NCBI RefSeq assembly: GCF_004798685.1
Contig: NZ_CP039291.1
Coordinates: forward strand, 1 to 64,000
Origin: Cellulomonas shaoxiangyii
Lineage (GTDB): Bacteria; Actinomycetota; Actinomycetes; Actinomycetales; Cellulomonadaceae
Length of the DNA stretch: 64,000 nucleotides
Reading direction: 5' to 3'
Below the pieces are notes generated by a model. The model was given only the letters and a program-made list of their open reading frames with translations, made no database searches and was not told the origin of the DNA. Position numbers and translations under genes: made by a program. Every line of letters begins with the position of its first letter. Position 1 is the stretch's first letter. This document shows, piece after piece, positions 32,400 to 41,314 of the stretch.

Positions 32400-33254
32400 G
32401 TGAGCCAGCGGGCGCACCGGGTGGCGGGGGAGACCGCACCGGCCGTCGAGCGCACCCGCCGCGCGCGCGTCGGCCGCGGCGCGGTGGCCGTGGGGGCCGT
32501 CCTCGGCCTGTCCGGGACGCTGTTCACCGTCAGCGCCCGCACCGCCGACGCCGGCGCCGACCGCCACCCGCAGGACCTCGGTGAGCTCTCGCGGCAGCAG
32601 GCCGCCAACGTCGAGCGGATGTCGGTCGAGGTCGACGCGCTGCGCTCGGACGTCGAGCGCCTGGCCGCCGAGCAGAACGCCGTGTCCGGGTACGCGCTGC
32701 CCACCCCGTCGGCCGCCGACCTGGTGGAGGGCGGGTCCGTGCCCGTCGTCGGGCCGGGGCTGACGGTCGTCCTCGACGACGCGCCCGCCGACGCGCAGCG
32801 CGAGAGCCTCAACCCCGACGTCCTGGTCGTCCACCAGCAGGACCTCCAGGCGGTCATGAACGCCCTGTGGGCGGGCGGTGCCGAGGCGATGGGCCTGATG
32901 GACCAGCGCGTGGTGTCGACGAGCGCATTCTGGTGCGTCGGCAACGTGCTGCGCCTGCACGGCCGCGTGTACTCGCCCCCCTACGTCGTGCGGGCCATCG
33001 GCGACCCGCAGGCGCTGCGCGCCGGCCTGGACGCGTCGCCGGCCGTGCGCGGCTACGTGCGCGACTCGGTCGACGTGGGCCTCGGGTGGGACGTCGCCGC
33101 CGACGAGCGCATCGAGCTGCCCGCGTACTCCGGTGCCACCGAGTTGTCGTCGGCCCGCGTGCCGGGTGGCATCGAGGTCCTGCCCGGCCTGCCCACCCAG
33201 CCCGACGCCTTCCCCGCACGGGGCGCGGAGCCGACCGAGGAGACCGCGTCATGA
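32400..33254 (+). CDS. DUF881 family protein
   Basis: 284-aa protein of DUF881 (PF05949), typical beside crgA/sortase in actinobacteria and unassigned. An N-terminal transmembrane anchor (about residues 20-45, ending before TVSARTADAGADRHPQDL), a coiled-coil stretch (RQQAANVERMSVEVDALRSDVE) and the DUF881 core (VVGPGLTVVLDDAP, DVLVVHQQDLQAVMNALWAGGAEAM, LRLHGRVYSPPYVVRAIG) follow. Related domains in sporulation protein SpoIIAB-neighbour contexts suggest an extracytoplasmic role, unproven. GTG 32400 has AAGGAG upstream. Its stop overlaps the sortase start. Confidence 0.9.
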   Translation: MSQRAHRVAGETAPAVERTRRARVGRGAVAVGAVLGLSGTLFTVSARTADAGADRHPQDLGELSRQQAANVERMSVEVDALRSDVERLAAEQNAVSGYALPTPSAADLVEGGSVPVVGPGLTVVLDDAPADAQRESLNPDVLVVHQQDLQAVMNALWAGGAEAMGLMDQRVVSTSAFWCVGNVLRLHGRVYSPPYVVRAIGDPQALRAGLDASPAVRGYVRDSVDVGLGWDVAADERIELPAYSGATELSSARVPGGIEVLPGLPTQPDAFPARGAEPTEETAS

Positions 33255-34051
33255 CGCAGGGCGCGACCCGGCACCGCACCGCCGGCGACGCACCAGGGCA
33301 CGCACGCACGGGTGCGCCGGCCCGGCGTGGCCGGGCGGTCGCGTACGGCGTCGTCGGCGTCCTCGGGGAGCTGCTGATCACCCTCGGTGTGCTGCTCCTC
33401 GGCTTCCTCGTCTGGCAGCTGTGGTGGACCGACGTCGAGGGCGACCGCGATCAGGCCGAGATCGTGCGGGAGCTGGACTACGAGGCGCCGCCGGTCGCAC
33501 CCGCCGGGGACGACGCCCCGCTCGTCGCCGTGCCGCGCCGCGACGAGCCGCCCCCGCCCGCCGTCGAGCCCGCACACGCCGAGACGATCGCGACCCTGCA
33601 GGTGCCGCGGTGGGTCGGCGAGCCCGAGCGGCCGATCAGCCAGGGCACCGACCGGCCGACCGTGCTGGACGTGCTCGGCATCGGCCACTACCCCGGGACG
33701 GCCATGCCCGGCGGCCTCGGGAACTTCGCCCTCGCGGGGCACCGCGTGACGTACGGCAAGCCGTTCAACCGCATCGAGGAGCTGCAGACGGGCGACGCGC
33801 TCGTCGTGCGCACCGCCGACACCTGGTACGTCTACCGGGTGACCGGCAGCGAGGTCGTGCTGCCCAAGGACGTGCGCGTCATCGCGCCCGTGCCGAACGA
33901 ACCGGGCGTGGAGCCGACCGAGCGGTACATCACGCTGACCACGTGCCACCCGATGTACTCCGCGCGCGAGCGGTTCGTCGTGCACGGCGTGCTCGACTAC
34001 TGGGCGCCCGTGTCGAGCGGCACGCCGGCCGAGCTGCTGGGCACGGCATGA
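33251..34051 (+). CDS. Class E sortase
   Basis: Transpeptidase that cleaves LAXTG-type sorting signals and links proteins to peptidoglycan. 266 aa: one N-terminal membrane anchor (VVGVLGELLITLGVLLLGFLVWQLWW, around residues 38-63), then the sortase barrel with catalytic His in LAGHRVTYGKPF, Cys in TLTTCHPMYS and Arg in ARERFVVHG. ATG 33251 overlaps the DUF881 stop by 4 bp. A likely substrate is the LAATG protein at 58940-60088. Confidence 0.93.
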   Translation: MTQGATRHRTAGDAPGHARTGAPARRGRAVAYGVVGVLGELLITLGVLLLGFLVWQLWWTDVEGDRDQAEIVRELDYEAPPVAPAGDDAPLVAVPRRDEPPPPAVEPAHAETIATLQVPRWVGEPERPISQGTDRPTVLDVLGIGHYPGTAMPGGLGNFALAGHRVTYGKPFNRIEELQTGDALVVRTADTWYVYRVTGSEVVLPKDVRVIAPVPNEPGVEPTERYITLTTCHPMYSARERFVVHGVLDYWAPVSSGTPAELLGTA

Positions 34052-34085
34052 CCGGGGCTGGGCGAACCGACGCAGGAGGCTCATG

Positions 34086-34241
34086 ATGTACGGGTGGTTG
34101 TGGCGGCACCTGCCGGGCCCGTGGCCCGTGCGGGCGTTCCTGGCGCTGGTCCTGGCGGCCGCCGTCGTCGCCGCGTGCTTCCTGTGGCTGTACCCCGCCG
34201 TGGCGCCGTACATGCCGTTCAACGAGACCACGGTGGAGTGA
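34086..34241 (+). CDS. Small membrane protein between sortase and pabA
   Basis: 51-aa protein with one long hydrophobic segment (WPVRAFLALVLAAAVVAACFLW) flanked by aromatic residues. Two consecutive ATGs (34083 and 34086) are possible; AGGAGG at 34074-34079 is better spaced for the second. It is usual in actinobacteria at this spot, but its role is unknown. The stop is one base before the pabA start, so the genes are co-translated. Confidence 0.75.
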   Translation: MYGWLWRHLPGPWPVRAFLALVLAAAVVAACFLWLYPAVAPYMPFNETTVE

Positions 34242-34242
34242 C

Positions 34243-34866
34243 GTGACGCGGATCCTGGTGGTCGACAACTACGACTCGTTCGTCTACACGATCGTCGGGT
34301 ACCTCGACCAGCTCGGCGCCGCGACGGAGGTCGTGCGCAACGACGCCGTGCCGCCCGCGGCGGAGCGCGCGGGGTACGACGGCGTCCTCGTGTCCCCGGG
34401 CCCGGGCACCCCCGCGGCGGCCGGCCAGAGCATCCAGGTCATCCGCGACTGCGCCGAGGCCGGCACGCCGATGCTCGGCGTGTGCCTGGGCCACCAGGCG
34501 CTCGGCGAGGTCTTCGGCGGCACCGTCACGCACGCGCCCGAGCTGATGCACGGCAAGACCAGCGCGGTCGAGCACGGCGGCGACGGGGTGCTCGCGGGCC
34601 TGCCGACGCCCTTCACGGCGACGCGGTACCACTCGCTGGCCGTCGTCGACGGCACGTTCTCCGACGAGCTGGCCGTCACCGCCCGGGCCAACGGCATCGT
34701 CATGGGGCTGCAGCACCGCGAGCTGCCGCTGCACGGCGTGCAGTTCCACCCCGAGTCCGTGCTGACCGAGGGCGGGCACCGGCTGCTGGCCAACTGGCTC
34801 GAGCTGTGCGGCGCCACCGACGCCGTCGAGCGGTCGCAGGGCCTGCACCCGCTCGTCCGCCTCTGA
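34243..34866 (+). CDS. pabA: Glutamine amidotransferase of anthranilate/aminodeoxychorismate synthase
   Basis: Class I amidotransferase (207 aa) that supplies ammonia to a chorismate-using synthase, in folate or tryptophan synthesis. Catalytic Cys in GVCLGHQALGE (near residue 82), His and Glu in HGVQFHPESVLTEGG (near 170). It begins with VDNYDSFVYT, typical of PabA/TrpG. Whether it acts as PabA or TrpG is not decided by the sequence, and no partner subunit is nearby. GTG 34243 lies directly after the preceding gene. Confidence 0.92.
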   Translation: MTRILVVDNYDSFVYTIVGYLDQLGAATEVVRNDAVPPAAERAGYDGVLVSPGPGTPAAAGQSIQVIRDCAEAGTPMLGVCLGHQALGEVFGGTVTHAPELMHGKTSAVEHGGDGVLAGLPTPFTATRYHSLAVVDGTFSDELAVTARANGIVMGLQHRELPLHGVQFHPESVLTEGGHRLLANWLELCGATDAVERSQGLHPLVRL

Positions 34867-34888
34867 CGCACTGACGCGCGCCACACCC

Positions 34889-34929
34889 ACGACGAAGGCC
34901 CCCGGGGAGATCCCGGGGGCCTTCGTCGT
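34889..34929. terminator. Bidirectional terminator between pabA and pknB
   Basis: Perfect 18-bp arms at 34889-34906 and 34912-34929 (core GGCCCCCGGG / CCCGGGGGCC) with loop GAGAT. It separates convergent genes: the plus-strand pabA and the minus-strand pknB that ends at 34955. Very stable, so it should work for both transcripts. Confidence 0.85.
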
Positions 34930-34954
34930 CGTGTGCGGCGTCAGCCGGCCGCGG

Positions 34955-36964
34955 TCACGGCCGCGGCCCCGTGGCCGACGGGCTGGGCGCCGGTGCGTCG
35001 TCGTCGTCCTCGCTCGGACCGCGGGACACCCGCAGCGTCACCTGCTGCTCGCGGGCGATCTGCGTGCCGCCGTTGGGATCCGAGCTGACGACCGTCCCGG
35101 CCGGCTCGTCGGAGTCGACGTCCTCGCGGCGCACGTTGGTCAGGCCGACGCCGGCGAGGGCCTCCACGGCCGCCTCGTACGTCTGCCCGCGCAGGTTCGT
35201 CGGGACCGTCGCGGTGGTCGGCGGGGAGGCGACGCCGAGGTTGACCGTCGTGCCCTGCGGCACGATGGCGCCCTCGCCGCGGTCCTGCGAGACCACGGAG
35301 CCCTCGGGCTGGTCGTCGCTCGGCTCCTCGAACGTCGAGACCTGCAGGCCCGCGTCGCGCAGGGCGGTCGTCGCCTCCTCCACGCTCCGGCCCGTCACGT
35401 TGGGGACGACCACGTTGCCGGTGGACACCGCCAAGGTGACCGTGGCGCCCGCCTCGACGGGGGCGTTCGCCGCGGGGTCGGTGCTGACGACGCGCCCGCG
35501 GGCGATCGTGGGGTGGTCGACCGGCTCGCGGTCGTCCGAGACGACCAGACCGGCCGCCTCGAGCGTGCGCACGGCCTCGGCCTCGGTCTGGTCGGTCACG
35601 TCGGGCACGGTCACCTCGGCCGGACCGGTGGAGATGAACAGGGCCACGTCGGAGCCCGGGTCGACCTGCTCGCCCTCGGCGGGGTCCGTGCGCGTCGCCT
35701 GCCCCGCGGGGACGGTGTCGCTGGGCTCCTGCTGCGGCACCGGGACGAGGTCGACGGCCTCGAGCGTCTGGATCGCCTGCTCCCGTGACTGCCCGGCGAC
35801 CGGCGGCACGGGCACCGTCTCCGGGTCCGCCGCGCCCTTCGGGATCAGCAGCCAGACGATGCCCGCCACGGCGAGCACCGCGACCGCGATCAGCGTCCAC
35901 ATGAGCCAGGGCTTGCGCTTCTTCTCGTCCGGGTCGTCCTCCGGCGGCGTGGGCGTCGTCGTGAGCCCCGTCGACCCCCACGGCGCGCCGACCGCGGTGG
36001 GCGGCATGGCCTGGGTCGTCGCAGCCGGCGGCGCCATGACCTGCGTCGCGTCGCCCGCGGGGACCGCCGCGAGGGCGGCCCCGACGGCCGGGGCTGACAC
36101 GGCACCGCCGCGCAGGACGGCCTCGAGGTCCGCGCGGAACTCCGCGGCCGTCGAGTACCGGGCGTCGCGCTCCTTGGCGAGCGCCTTGAGCGTGATGCGG
36201 TCGAGCGCCTCGGGGACGTCGGACGCGATCTGGCTCGGCACCGGCGGGGCCTCGCGCACGTGCTGGTACGCCACGGCGACGGGGGAGTCGCCGACGAAGG
36301 GCGGGCGGCCGGTCAGCAGCTCGAAGAGCAGGCAGCCCGTGGAGTAGAGGTCGGAGCGCGCGTCCACCTGCTCGCCGCGCGCCTGCTCGGGGGAGAGGTA
36401 CTGCGCGGTGCCGATGACGGCCTGCGTCTGGGTCATGGTCGCCGCGGAGTCCGCGATCGCGCGCGCGATGCCGAAGTCCATGACCTTGACCGCGCCCGTG
36501 GGCGTGATCATGACGTTGGCGGGCTTGATGTCGCGGTGCACGATGCCCGCGTGGTGCGAGTACTCGAGCGCCGACAGCACGCCGGCGGTGATCTCGATCG
36601 CCTCGTCGATGGGCACGGCGTGGCCGTCGCGCAGGATGTCCCGCACGGTGTGGCCCTCGACGTACTCCATGACGATGAACGGCACGTGCGCGACCGTGCC
36701 GCTCGGCTCGGTGACGAGGTCCTCGCCCGTGTCGTACACCGCGACGATCGCCGGGTGGTTCAGCGCCGCCGCCGACTGCGCCTCGCGGCGGAACCGGGCC
36801 TGGAACGAGGGGTCGCGGGCGAGGTCGGAGCGCAGGATCTTGATGGCGACCGTGCGGCCGAGCCGCGTGTCGTGCCCGATGTGCACCTCGGCCATGCCGC
36901 CGCGCCCGATGAGCTCGCCGACCTCGTACCGGTTGGCCAGGATGCGGGATCCGTCGTCCACCAC
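34955..36964 (-). CDS. pknB: Ser/Thr protein kinase PknB with four PASTA domains
   Basis: Transmembrane kinase regulating wall synthesis and division. 669 aa: kinase domain (about 12-275) with GRGGMAEVH, AIKIL, the catalytic HRDIKPANV and DFGIA, and an activation loop holding several Thr (TMTQTQAVIGTAQYLSPEQA). A Pro/Ala linker, one membrane helix near residues 355-378 and four extracellular PASTA repeats of about 65 residues follow, then a disordered tail. GTG 36964 shares a base with the pknA stop (TAGTG). Last gene of the fhaA-pknB operon. Confidence 0.97.
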   Translation of the reverse strand: MVDDGSRILANRYEVGELIGRGGMAEVHIGHDTRLGRTVAIKILRSDLARDPSFQARFRREAQSAAALNHPAIVAVYDTGEDLVTEPSGTVAHVPFIVMEYVEGHTVRDILRDGHAVPIDEAIEITAGVLSALEYSHHAGIVHRDIKPANVMITPTGAVKVMDFGIARAIADSAATMTQTQAVIGTAQYLSPEQARGEQVDARSDLYSTGCLLFELLTGRPPFVGDSPVAVAYQHVREAPPVPSQIASDVPEALDRITLKALAKERDARYSTAAEFRADLEAVLRGGAVSAPAVGAALAAVPAGDATQVMAPPAATTQAMPPTAVGAPWGSTGLTTTPTPPEDDPDEKKRKPWLMWTLIAVAVLAVAGIVWLLIPKGAADPETVPVPPVAGQSREQAIQTLEAVDLVPVPQQEPSDTVPAGQATRTDPAEGEQVDPGSDVALFISTGPAEVTVPDVTDQTEAEAVRTLEAAGLVVSDDREPVDHPTIARGRVVSTDPAANAPVEAGATVTLAVSTGNVVVPNVTGRSVEEATTALRDAGLQVSTFEEPSDDQPEGSVVSQDRGEGAIVPQGTTVNLGVASPPTTATVPTNLRGQTYEAAVEALAGVGLTNVRREDVDSDEPAGTVVSSDPNGGTQIAREQQVTLRVSRGPSEDDDDAPAPSPSATGPRP

Positions 36965-38361
36965 TAGGCGTCCTTCACTTCCGTCGATCGCGGGACGGGC
37001 GGATGGCCCGGGTCCCGACCTGCCGGGTCGGTCGTCGCACGCGCAGCCCGGCGCTCCGCGGTGATCATCGCACCGGGTGCGTCCGCACGAGGGTACTGGT
37101 CGGCGGCGTCCGCACCCGTCGCCCGCGCGGTCGACGTCACGCCGGACGCGCCGTCGGCGCCCACGACGCGGTCGGCCAGCGCCGCGCCGAGGAGTGCGAC
37201 GAGCACGAGCACGAGGATGACGAGCGGAAGCCGGAGGCGGCGCAGGTTCTCGCCCGCGTCGCGCACGGCGCCGAGCACGGAGCCCGACGGGGGCGTCGCC
37301 GCGCGGGCCACGGCGCGGCGCGTGCCGGGCGCGGGCTCGGCCCGGCCGGAGCGGCTGCGACGCGACGGCGGGTAGGACGGCGGCACGGCACCGCGCGCGG
37401 CGCTCCGGGAGGTGGGCGGGGCGGGCGCGGCCGCGACGGCCGGGGCGGCGGCCGGGGCGGGCTCGTCGCGACGGGTGCGCGCGAACTCGTCGCGCGGGCG
37501 CTGCGGGTGCGAGACCAGCATGGGGACCCCCGCCGCCGGCGTCTGCGGCATGAGCCGGTCGAGCATGCCGGCCAGCTCCTCGCCCGACGCGGGCCGCTCG
37601 GACGGCTCCTTCGACAGCAGGCGCAGGACCAGCGCCGACAGCCGCCGCTCGACGGTGGTCGGCAGCGGCGGCACCGGGTCGTTGACGTGCGCGACCGCGA
37701 TGTCGACCGCCGTCGGGCCGGTGAACGGGCGCTTGCCGGCGAGCGCCTCGTACGCCACCACGCCGAGCGAGTACAGGTCCGACAGCGGCGTCGCGGGCCG
37801 CCCGACGGCCTGCTCGGGGGAGAGGTACTGCGCCGTGCCCATGACCATGCCCGTGGCCGTCATCGTCTTCTGGTCCGCGGCGAGGGAGACGCCGAAGTCG
37901 GTGATCTTCACCTTCCCGGACCGCGCCAGCAGGATGTTGCCGGGCTTGACGTCACGGTGCACGACGCCGGCCTGGTGCGCCGCGTGCAGCCCGCGGGCCG
38001 TCTGCGCGAGCACGGGCAGCAGGCGGCGCAGGTCGAGCACGGGCTCGCGCTCGAGCAGGTCGCTCAGCGGCTCGCCCACGACGAGCTCCATGACGAGGTA
38101 CGCCGACCCGTCCTGCTCGCCGTAGTCGAACAGCGCCGCGATGTTCGGGTGCGACAGGGCGGCGGAGTTGCGCGCCTCGGTGCGGAACCGCTCGAGGAAG
38201 CCGGCGTCGCCGGCGAACTCGGCACGCAGGACCTTGACGGCGACGGGGCGCTGCAGCGCGTCGTCGTTGGCCTCCCACACCTCGCCCATGCCGCCCACGG
38301 CGATCCGCCGCAGGAGCCGGTAGCGCCCGCCGCCGAGCGCGACGCCCGGAGCCGTCCTCAC
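36964..38361 (-). CDS. pknA: Ser/Thr protein kinase PknA
   Basis: Second envelope kinase of the operon, 465 aa, lacking PASTA repeats. VGGMGEVWEAN, AVKVLRAEF, HRDVKPGNILL, DFGVSLAAD and GTAQYLSPEQA mark the kinase domain (about 10-270). A long Pro/Ala-rich linker, one membrane helix near residues 375-400 (LPLVILVLVLVALLGAAL) and a short outer tail end it. GTG 38361 is used since it overlaps the pbpA stop by 4 bp; the open frame extends further upstream within pbpA without similarity. Confidence 0.95.
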   Translation of the reverse strand: MRTAPGVALGGGRYRLLRRIAVGGMGEVWEANDDALQRPVAVKVLRAEFAGDAGFLERFRTEARNSAALSHPNIAALFDYGEQDGSAYLVMELVVGEPLSDLLEREPVLDLRRLLPVLAQTARGLHAAHQAGVVHRDVKPGNILLARSGKVKITDFGVSLAADQKTMTATGMVMGTAQYLSPEQAVGRPATPLSDLYSLGVVAYEALAGKRPFTGPTAVDIAVAHVNDPVPPLPTTVERRLSALVLRLLSKEPSERPASGEELAGMLDRLMPQTPAAGVPMLVSHPQRPRDEFARTRRDEPAPAAAPAVAAAPAPPTSRSAARGAVPPSYPPSRRSRSGRAEPAPGTRRAVARAATPPSGSVLGAVRDAGENLRRLRLPLVILVLVLVALLGAALADRVVGADGASGVTSTARATGADAADQYPRADAPGAMITAERRAARATTDPAGRDPGHPPVPRSTEVKDA

Positions 38362-39809
38362 GATCCCAGCACCGCCTCGATCACGGCACGCGCGACGGGC
38401 GCGGCGACCTGCCCGCCGGTCGCCTCGTTGCCGAGGTTCCCGCCGTTCTCGACGATCACGGCGACGGCGACGCGGGGCGCCTCGGCCGGCGCGAACGCCG
38501 TGAACCACGCGTGCGGCGGCTGCCCGCTCACGGTCTCGGCCGTCCCCGTCTTGCCGGCCACCTGCACGCCCGGGATCTGCGCCGAGCGCCCCGTGCCCGA
38601 GTCGACGACGCCGCGCATCATCTGCGTCAGCGCGCCCGCCGTCTCGGGGGAGACCGCCGTCGACAGCTCCTCGGGCTCGGTCGTCGAGACGACCGTGAGG
38701 TCGGCCGCGCGCACCGTGTCCACCAGGTAGGGCTGCATCAGCCGGCCGCCGTTGGCGATCGCGGCGCTGATCATCGCGACCTGCAGCGGCGTCGCGGCGA
38801 CGTCGCGCTGGCCGATGGCCGTCTGCGCGAGCGACGGCGGGTCGAGGTCGGTCGGGAAGACGCTCTCGACGACCTGGATCGGGACGGTCATCTCACCGCG
38901 GTCGAAGCCGAAGCGCTCCGCCTGCTCCTGCAGCGCGTCCTCGCCGAGCGTCAGGCCGAGGCTCGCGAACGCCGTGTTGCACGAGACGCGCAGGGCGTCG
39001 GCGAGGCTGACCTGCTCGCCGCCGCAGCTGCTGCCGCCGAAGTTGCCGATGGTCGCGGTGGTCTGGGGGAGCGTCAGCTCGTTGGGCGACGGCACGGGGG
39101 TGTCGGCCGTGTACGCGCCGCTCTCGAGCGCGGCCGCGGCCGTGACCAGCTTGAACGTCGAGCCGGGCGCGAAGCGCTCCTGCGTGGCCTTGCTGCGCAG
39201 CGGGTTGCCGGGGGCGGCCTCGAGCTCCGCGTACCGGGCCGACGCCTCGCTCGTGCTGTGCACCGCGAGGGCGTTGGGGTCGAAGCCCGGCGTGGAGTAG
39301 AGCGCGAGGATGCGGCCCGTCGACGGCTCGATCGCCGCGACCGCGCCCTCCTGGTCACCGAGCGCCGTGCTCGCCGCCTGCTGGGCGGCCGGGACGATCG
39401 TCGTCTCCACGGCGGCGCCCTCGGGCCGGCGACCCGTGAGCAGGTCGCGGATGCGGGAGAAGAAGAGCTGGTCGCCGCGGCCGGTGAGCTCGTCGTTCGC
39501 GGCGCGCTCGAGCTGGCTGCGGCCGTTCGCGATCGAGTAGAACCCCGTCACGGCGGAGTACAGGTCGCCCTGCGGGTACACGCGCTGGTAGCCGAACGGG
39601 TCGTCGACGGGGACGGACTCCGCGATGGCCTCGCCGCCCGCGACGATCGGCCCGCGTGCGTTCCCGTGCTCGCGGTAGAGCGTCCGGGCGTTGCGCGGGT
39701 CGGTGTTGAGGTCCGACGCCTGCCCGAACTGCACCCATGACGCGCTGCCCATGAGGGCGACGAACATGACGAGGACCAGCGTGGCGAGGCGGCGCAGCGG
39801 CGTGTTCAC
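38358..39809 (-). CDS. pbpA: Penicillin-binding protein (class B transpeptidase)
   Basis: Monofunctional D,D-transpeptidase partner of RodA in peptidoglycan cross-linking. 483 aa with an N-terminal membrane anchor (LATLVLVMFVALMGSASW), then the transpeptidase with STFK near residue 212 (nucleophile Ser), SCN near 275 and KTGTAE near 414. GTG 39809 overlaps the rodA stop by 4 bp. In mycobacteria PbpA is under PknB control, and the same operon logic applies here. Confidence 0.96.
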   Translation of the reverse strand: MNTPLRRLATLVLVMFVALMGSASWVQFGQASDLNTDPRNARTLYREHGNARGPIVAGGEAIAESVPVDDPFGYQRVYPQGDLYSAVTGFYSIANGRSQLERAANDELTGRGDQLFFSRIRDLLTGRRPEGAAVETTIVPAAQQAASTALGDQEGAVAAIEPSTGRILALYSTPGFDPNALAVHSTSEASARYAELEAAPGNPLRSKATQERFAPGSTFKLVTAAAALESGAYTADTPVPSPNELTLPQTTATIGNFGGSSCGGEQVSLADALRVSCNTAFASLGLTLGEDALQEQAERFGFDRGEMTVPIQVVESVFPTDLDPPSLAQTAIGQRDVAATPLQVAMISAAIANGGRLMQPYLVDTVRAADLTVVSTTEPEELSTAVSPETAGALTQMMRGVVDSGTGRSAQIPGVQVAGKTGTAETVSGQPPHAWFTAFAPAEAPRVAVAVIVENGGNLGNEATGGQVAAPVARAVIEAVLGS

Positions 39810-41314
39810 CGGCCGTCACCCCCGATGTGCTCGGTCGGCCGGTCGTCGGCGCGGGGCCCCGCGCCGTCGGGTGCGGTGCGGGCCGACGACCGCACCGGTG
39901 TCTCGGCGTCCTCGGCGCGTCCCGCGACGGCGACCGGCACGCCGATGTCGGGCGTCGGCACGGCCCGCACCACCGGCACGGGGCGGCGCGCCTCGTCGGA
40001 GATCCGCAGCAGCAGCGCCGCGATGACCCAGTTCGCCACGAGGGACGAGCCGCCGTACGCGAGGAACGGCGTGGTGAGGCCCGTCAGCGGGATGATCCGC
40101 GTGACGCCGCCGACGACGACGAACAGCTGGAACGCGACGACGAACGACAGGCCGCCCGCGAGCAGCTTGCCGAACCCGTCGCGCACCCCGATCGCGGTGC
40201 GCAGGCCGCGCTCGGCGAGCACCGTGTAGAGCAGCAGCACGGCCAGCAGCCCCGTGAGGCCGAGCTCCTCGCCGATGGACGCGATGATGAAGTCGGACTC
40301 GGCGTACGGCACCAGGTCCGGGCGCCCCTGACCCCACCCGGTGCCGAACAGGCCGCCGTTGGCCATGCCGAACAGGCCCTGCACCACCTGGTAGGAGCCG
40401 CCGACGTCGCGGCCGTAGATGTCCTGGTCCAGCGCGCGCAGCCACACGTCGAACCGCGCCCCGACGTGCCCGAACGTCGTCGCCGCCGCGGCCGCGCCGC
40501 CCACGAACAGGATGAGGCCGATCACGACCCAGCTGGTCCGCTCGGTGGCCAGGTAGAGCATCGCGACGAACAGGCCGAAGAACAGCAGCGACGTGCCGAG
40601 GTCACGCTGCCCGACGAGGACGAGCAGCGACGCGCCCCACACGAGGAGGATCGGCCCGAGGTCGCGCGCCCGCGGCAGCTGCAGCCCCAGCACCTTCTTG
40701 CCCGCGAGGGCGAGCGTGTCGCGGTGGGTGACGAGGTAGCCGGCGAAGAAGACGGCGAGCGCGATCTTCGCGAACTCGGCGGGCTGCATGCCGACCGGCC
40801 CGACCCGCACCCAGATCTGCGCGCCGTTGACCGACCGCCCGATCACGGGCAGCAGGGGCATCACGATGAGCGCCAGCGCCAGGACCATCGCGGTGTACGT
40901 GTAGCGCCGCAGCGTGCGGTGGTCGCGCAGGAACAGCAGCACGCCGACCGCCAGGGCCACCGAGATCGCCGTCCACGCGAGCTGCCGGTCGGCGAACCCC
41001 GAGTCGGCGCGCCCCCGCTCCGCGTACGCGAGCGAGATGCGGGAGATCATCGCGAGGCCCAGGCCGTTCAGCGCCACCACGACCGGCAGGATCACGGGGT
41101 CGGCGTACGGCGCGCGCACGCGCAGCACGACGTGCACCACGAGCGCGAGGACGGTCATCCCGACCGCGTACGCCACGGCGTGCGCCGGCACCTCGCCGGT
41201 CACGCCGAGGCCGGCGAGGACGTACCCGGCGATGCCGATCGCCAGGGCGGGCACGAGCAGCAGGAGCTCGGTCCCGCGCCCGGGACGGACCCGGTGGGGC
41301 TGGATGCTGGCCAT
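39806..41314 (-). CDS. rodA: RodA/FtsW/SpoVE family glycosyltransferase
   Basis: SEDS polymerase of peptidoglycan, 502 aa, about twelve membrane segments and a disordered cytoplasmic tail of about 60 residues. Conserved SEDS patches: GVMQPAEFAKIALAVFFAGYL, GQRDLGTSLLFFGLFV, GLFGTGWGQG, and FLAYGGSSLVANW. ATG 41314 shares one base with the phosphatase stop. Operates with the adjacent PbpA. Confidence 0.96.
   Translation of the reverse strand: MASIQPHRVRPGRGTELLLLVPALAIGIAGYVLAGLGVTGEVPAHAVAYAVGMTVLALVVHVVLRVRAPYADPVILPVVVALNGLGLAMISRISLAYAERGRADSGFADRQLAWTAISVALAVGVLLFLRDHRTLRRYTYTAMVLALALIVMPLLPVIGRSVNGAQIWVRVGPVGMQPAEFAKIALAVFFAGYLVTHRDTLALAGKKVLGLQLPRARDLGPILLVWGASLLVLVGQRDLGTSLLFFGLFVAMLYLATERTSWVVIGLILFVGGAAAAATTFGHVGARFDVWLRALDQDIYGRDVGGSYQVVQGLFGMANGGLFGTGWGQGRPDLVPYAESDFIIASIGEELGLTGLLAVLLLYTVLAERGLRTAIGVRDGFGKLLAGGLSFVVAFQLFVVVGGVTRIIPLTGLTTPFLAYGGSSLVANWVIAALLLRISDEARRPVPVVRAVPTPDIGVPVAVAGRAEDAETPVRSSARTAPDGAGPRADDRPTEHIGGDGR

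Noticed and set aside
34889..34929. Riboswitch or small RNA at the pabA end
   Set aside because: A simple perfect hairpin between convergent genes is better explained as a terminator.
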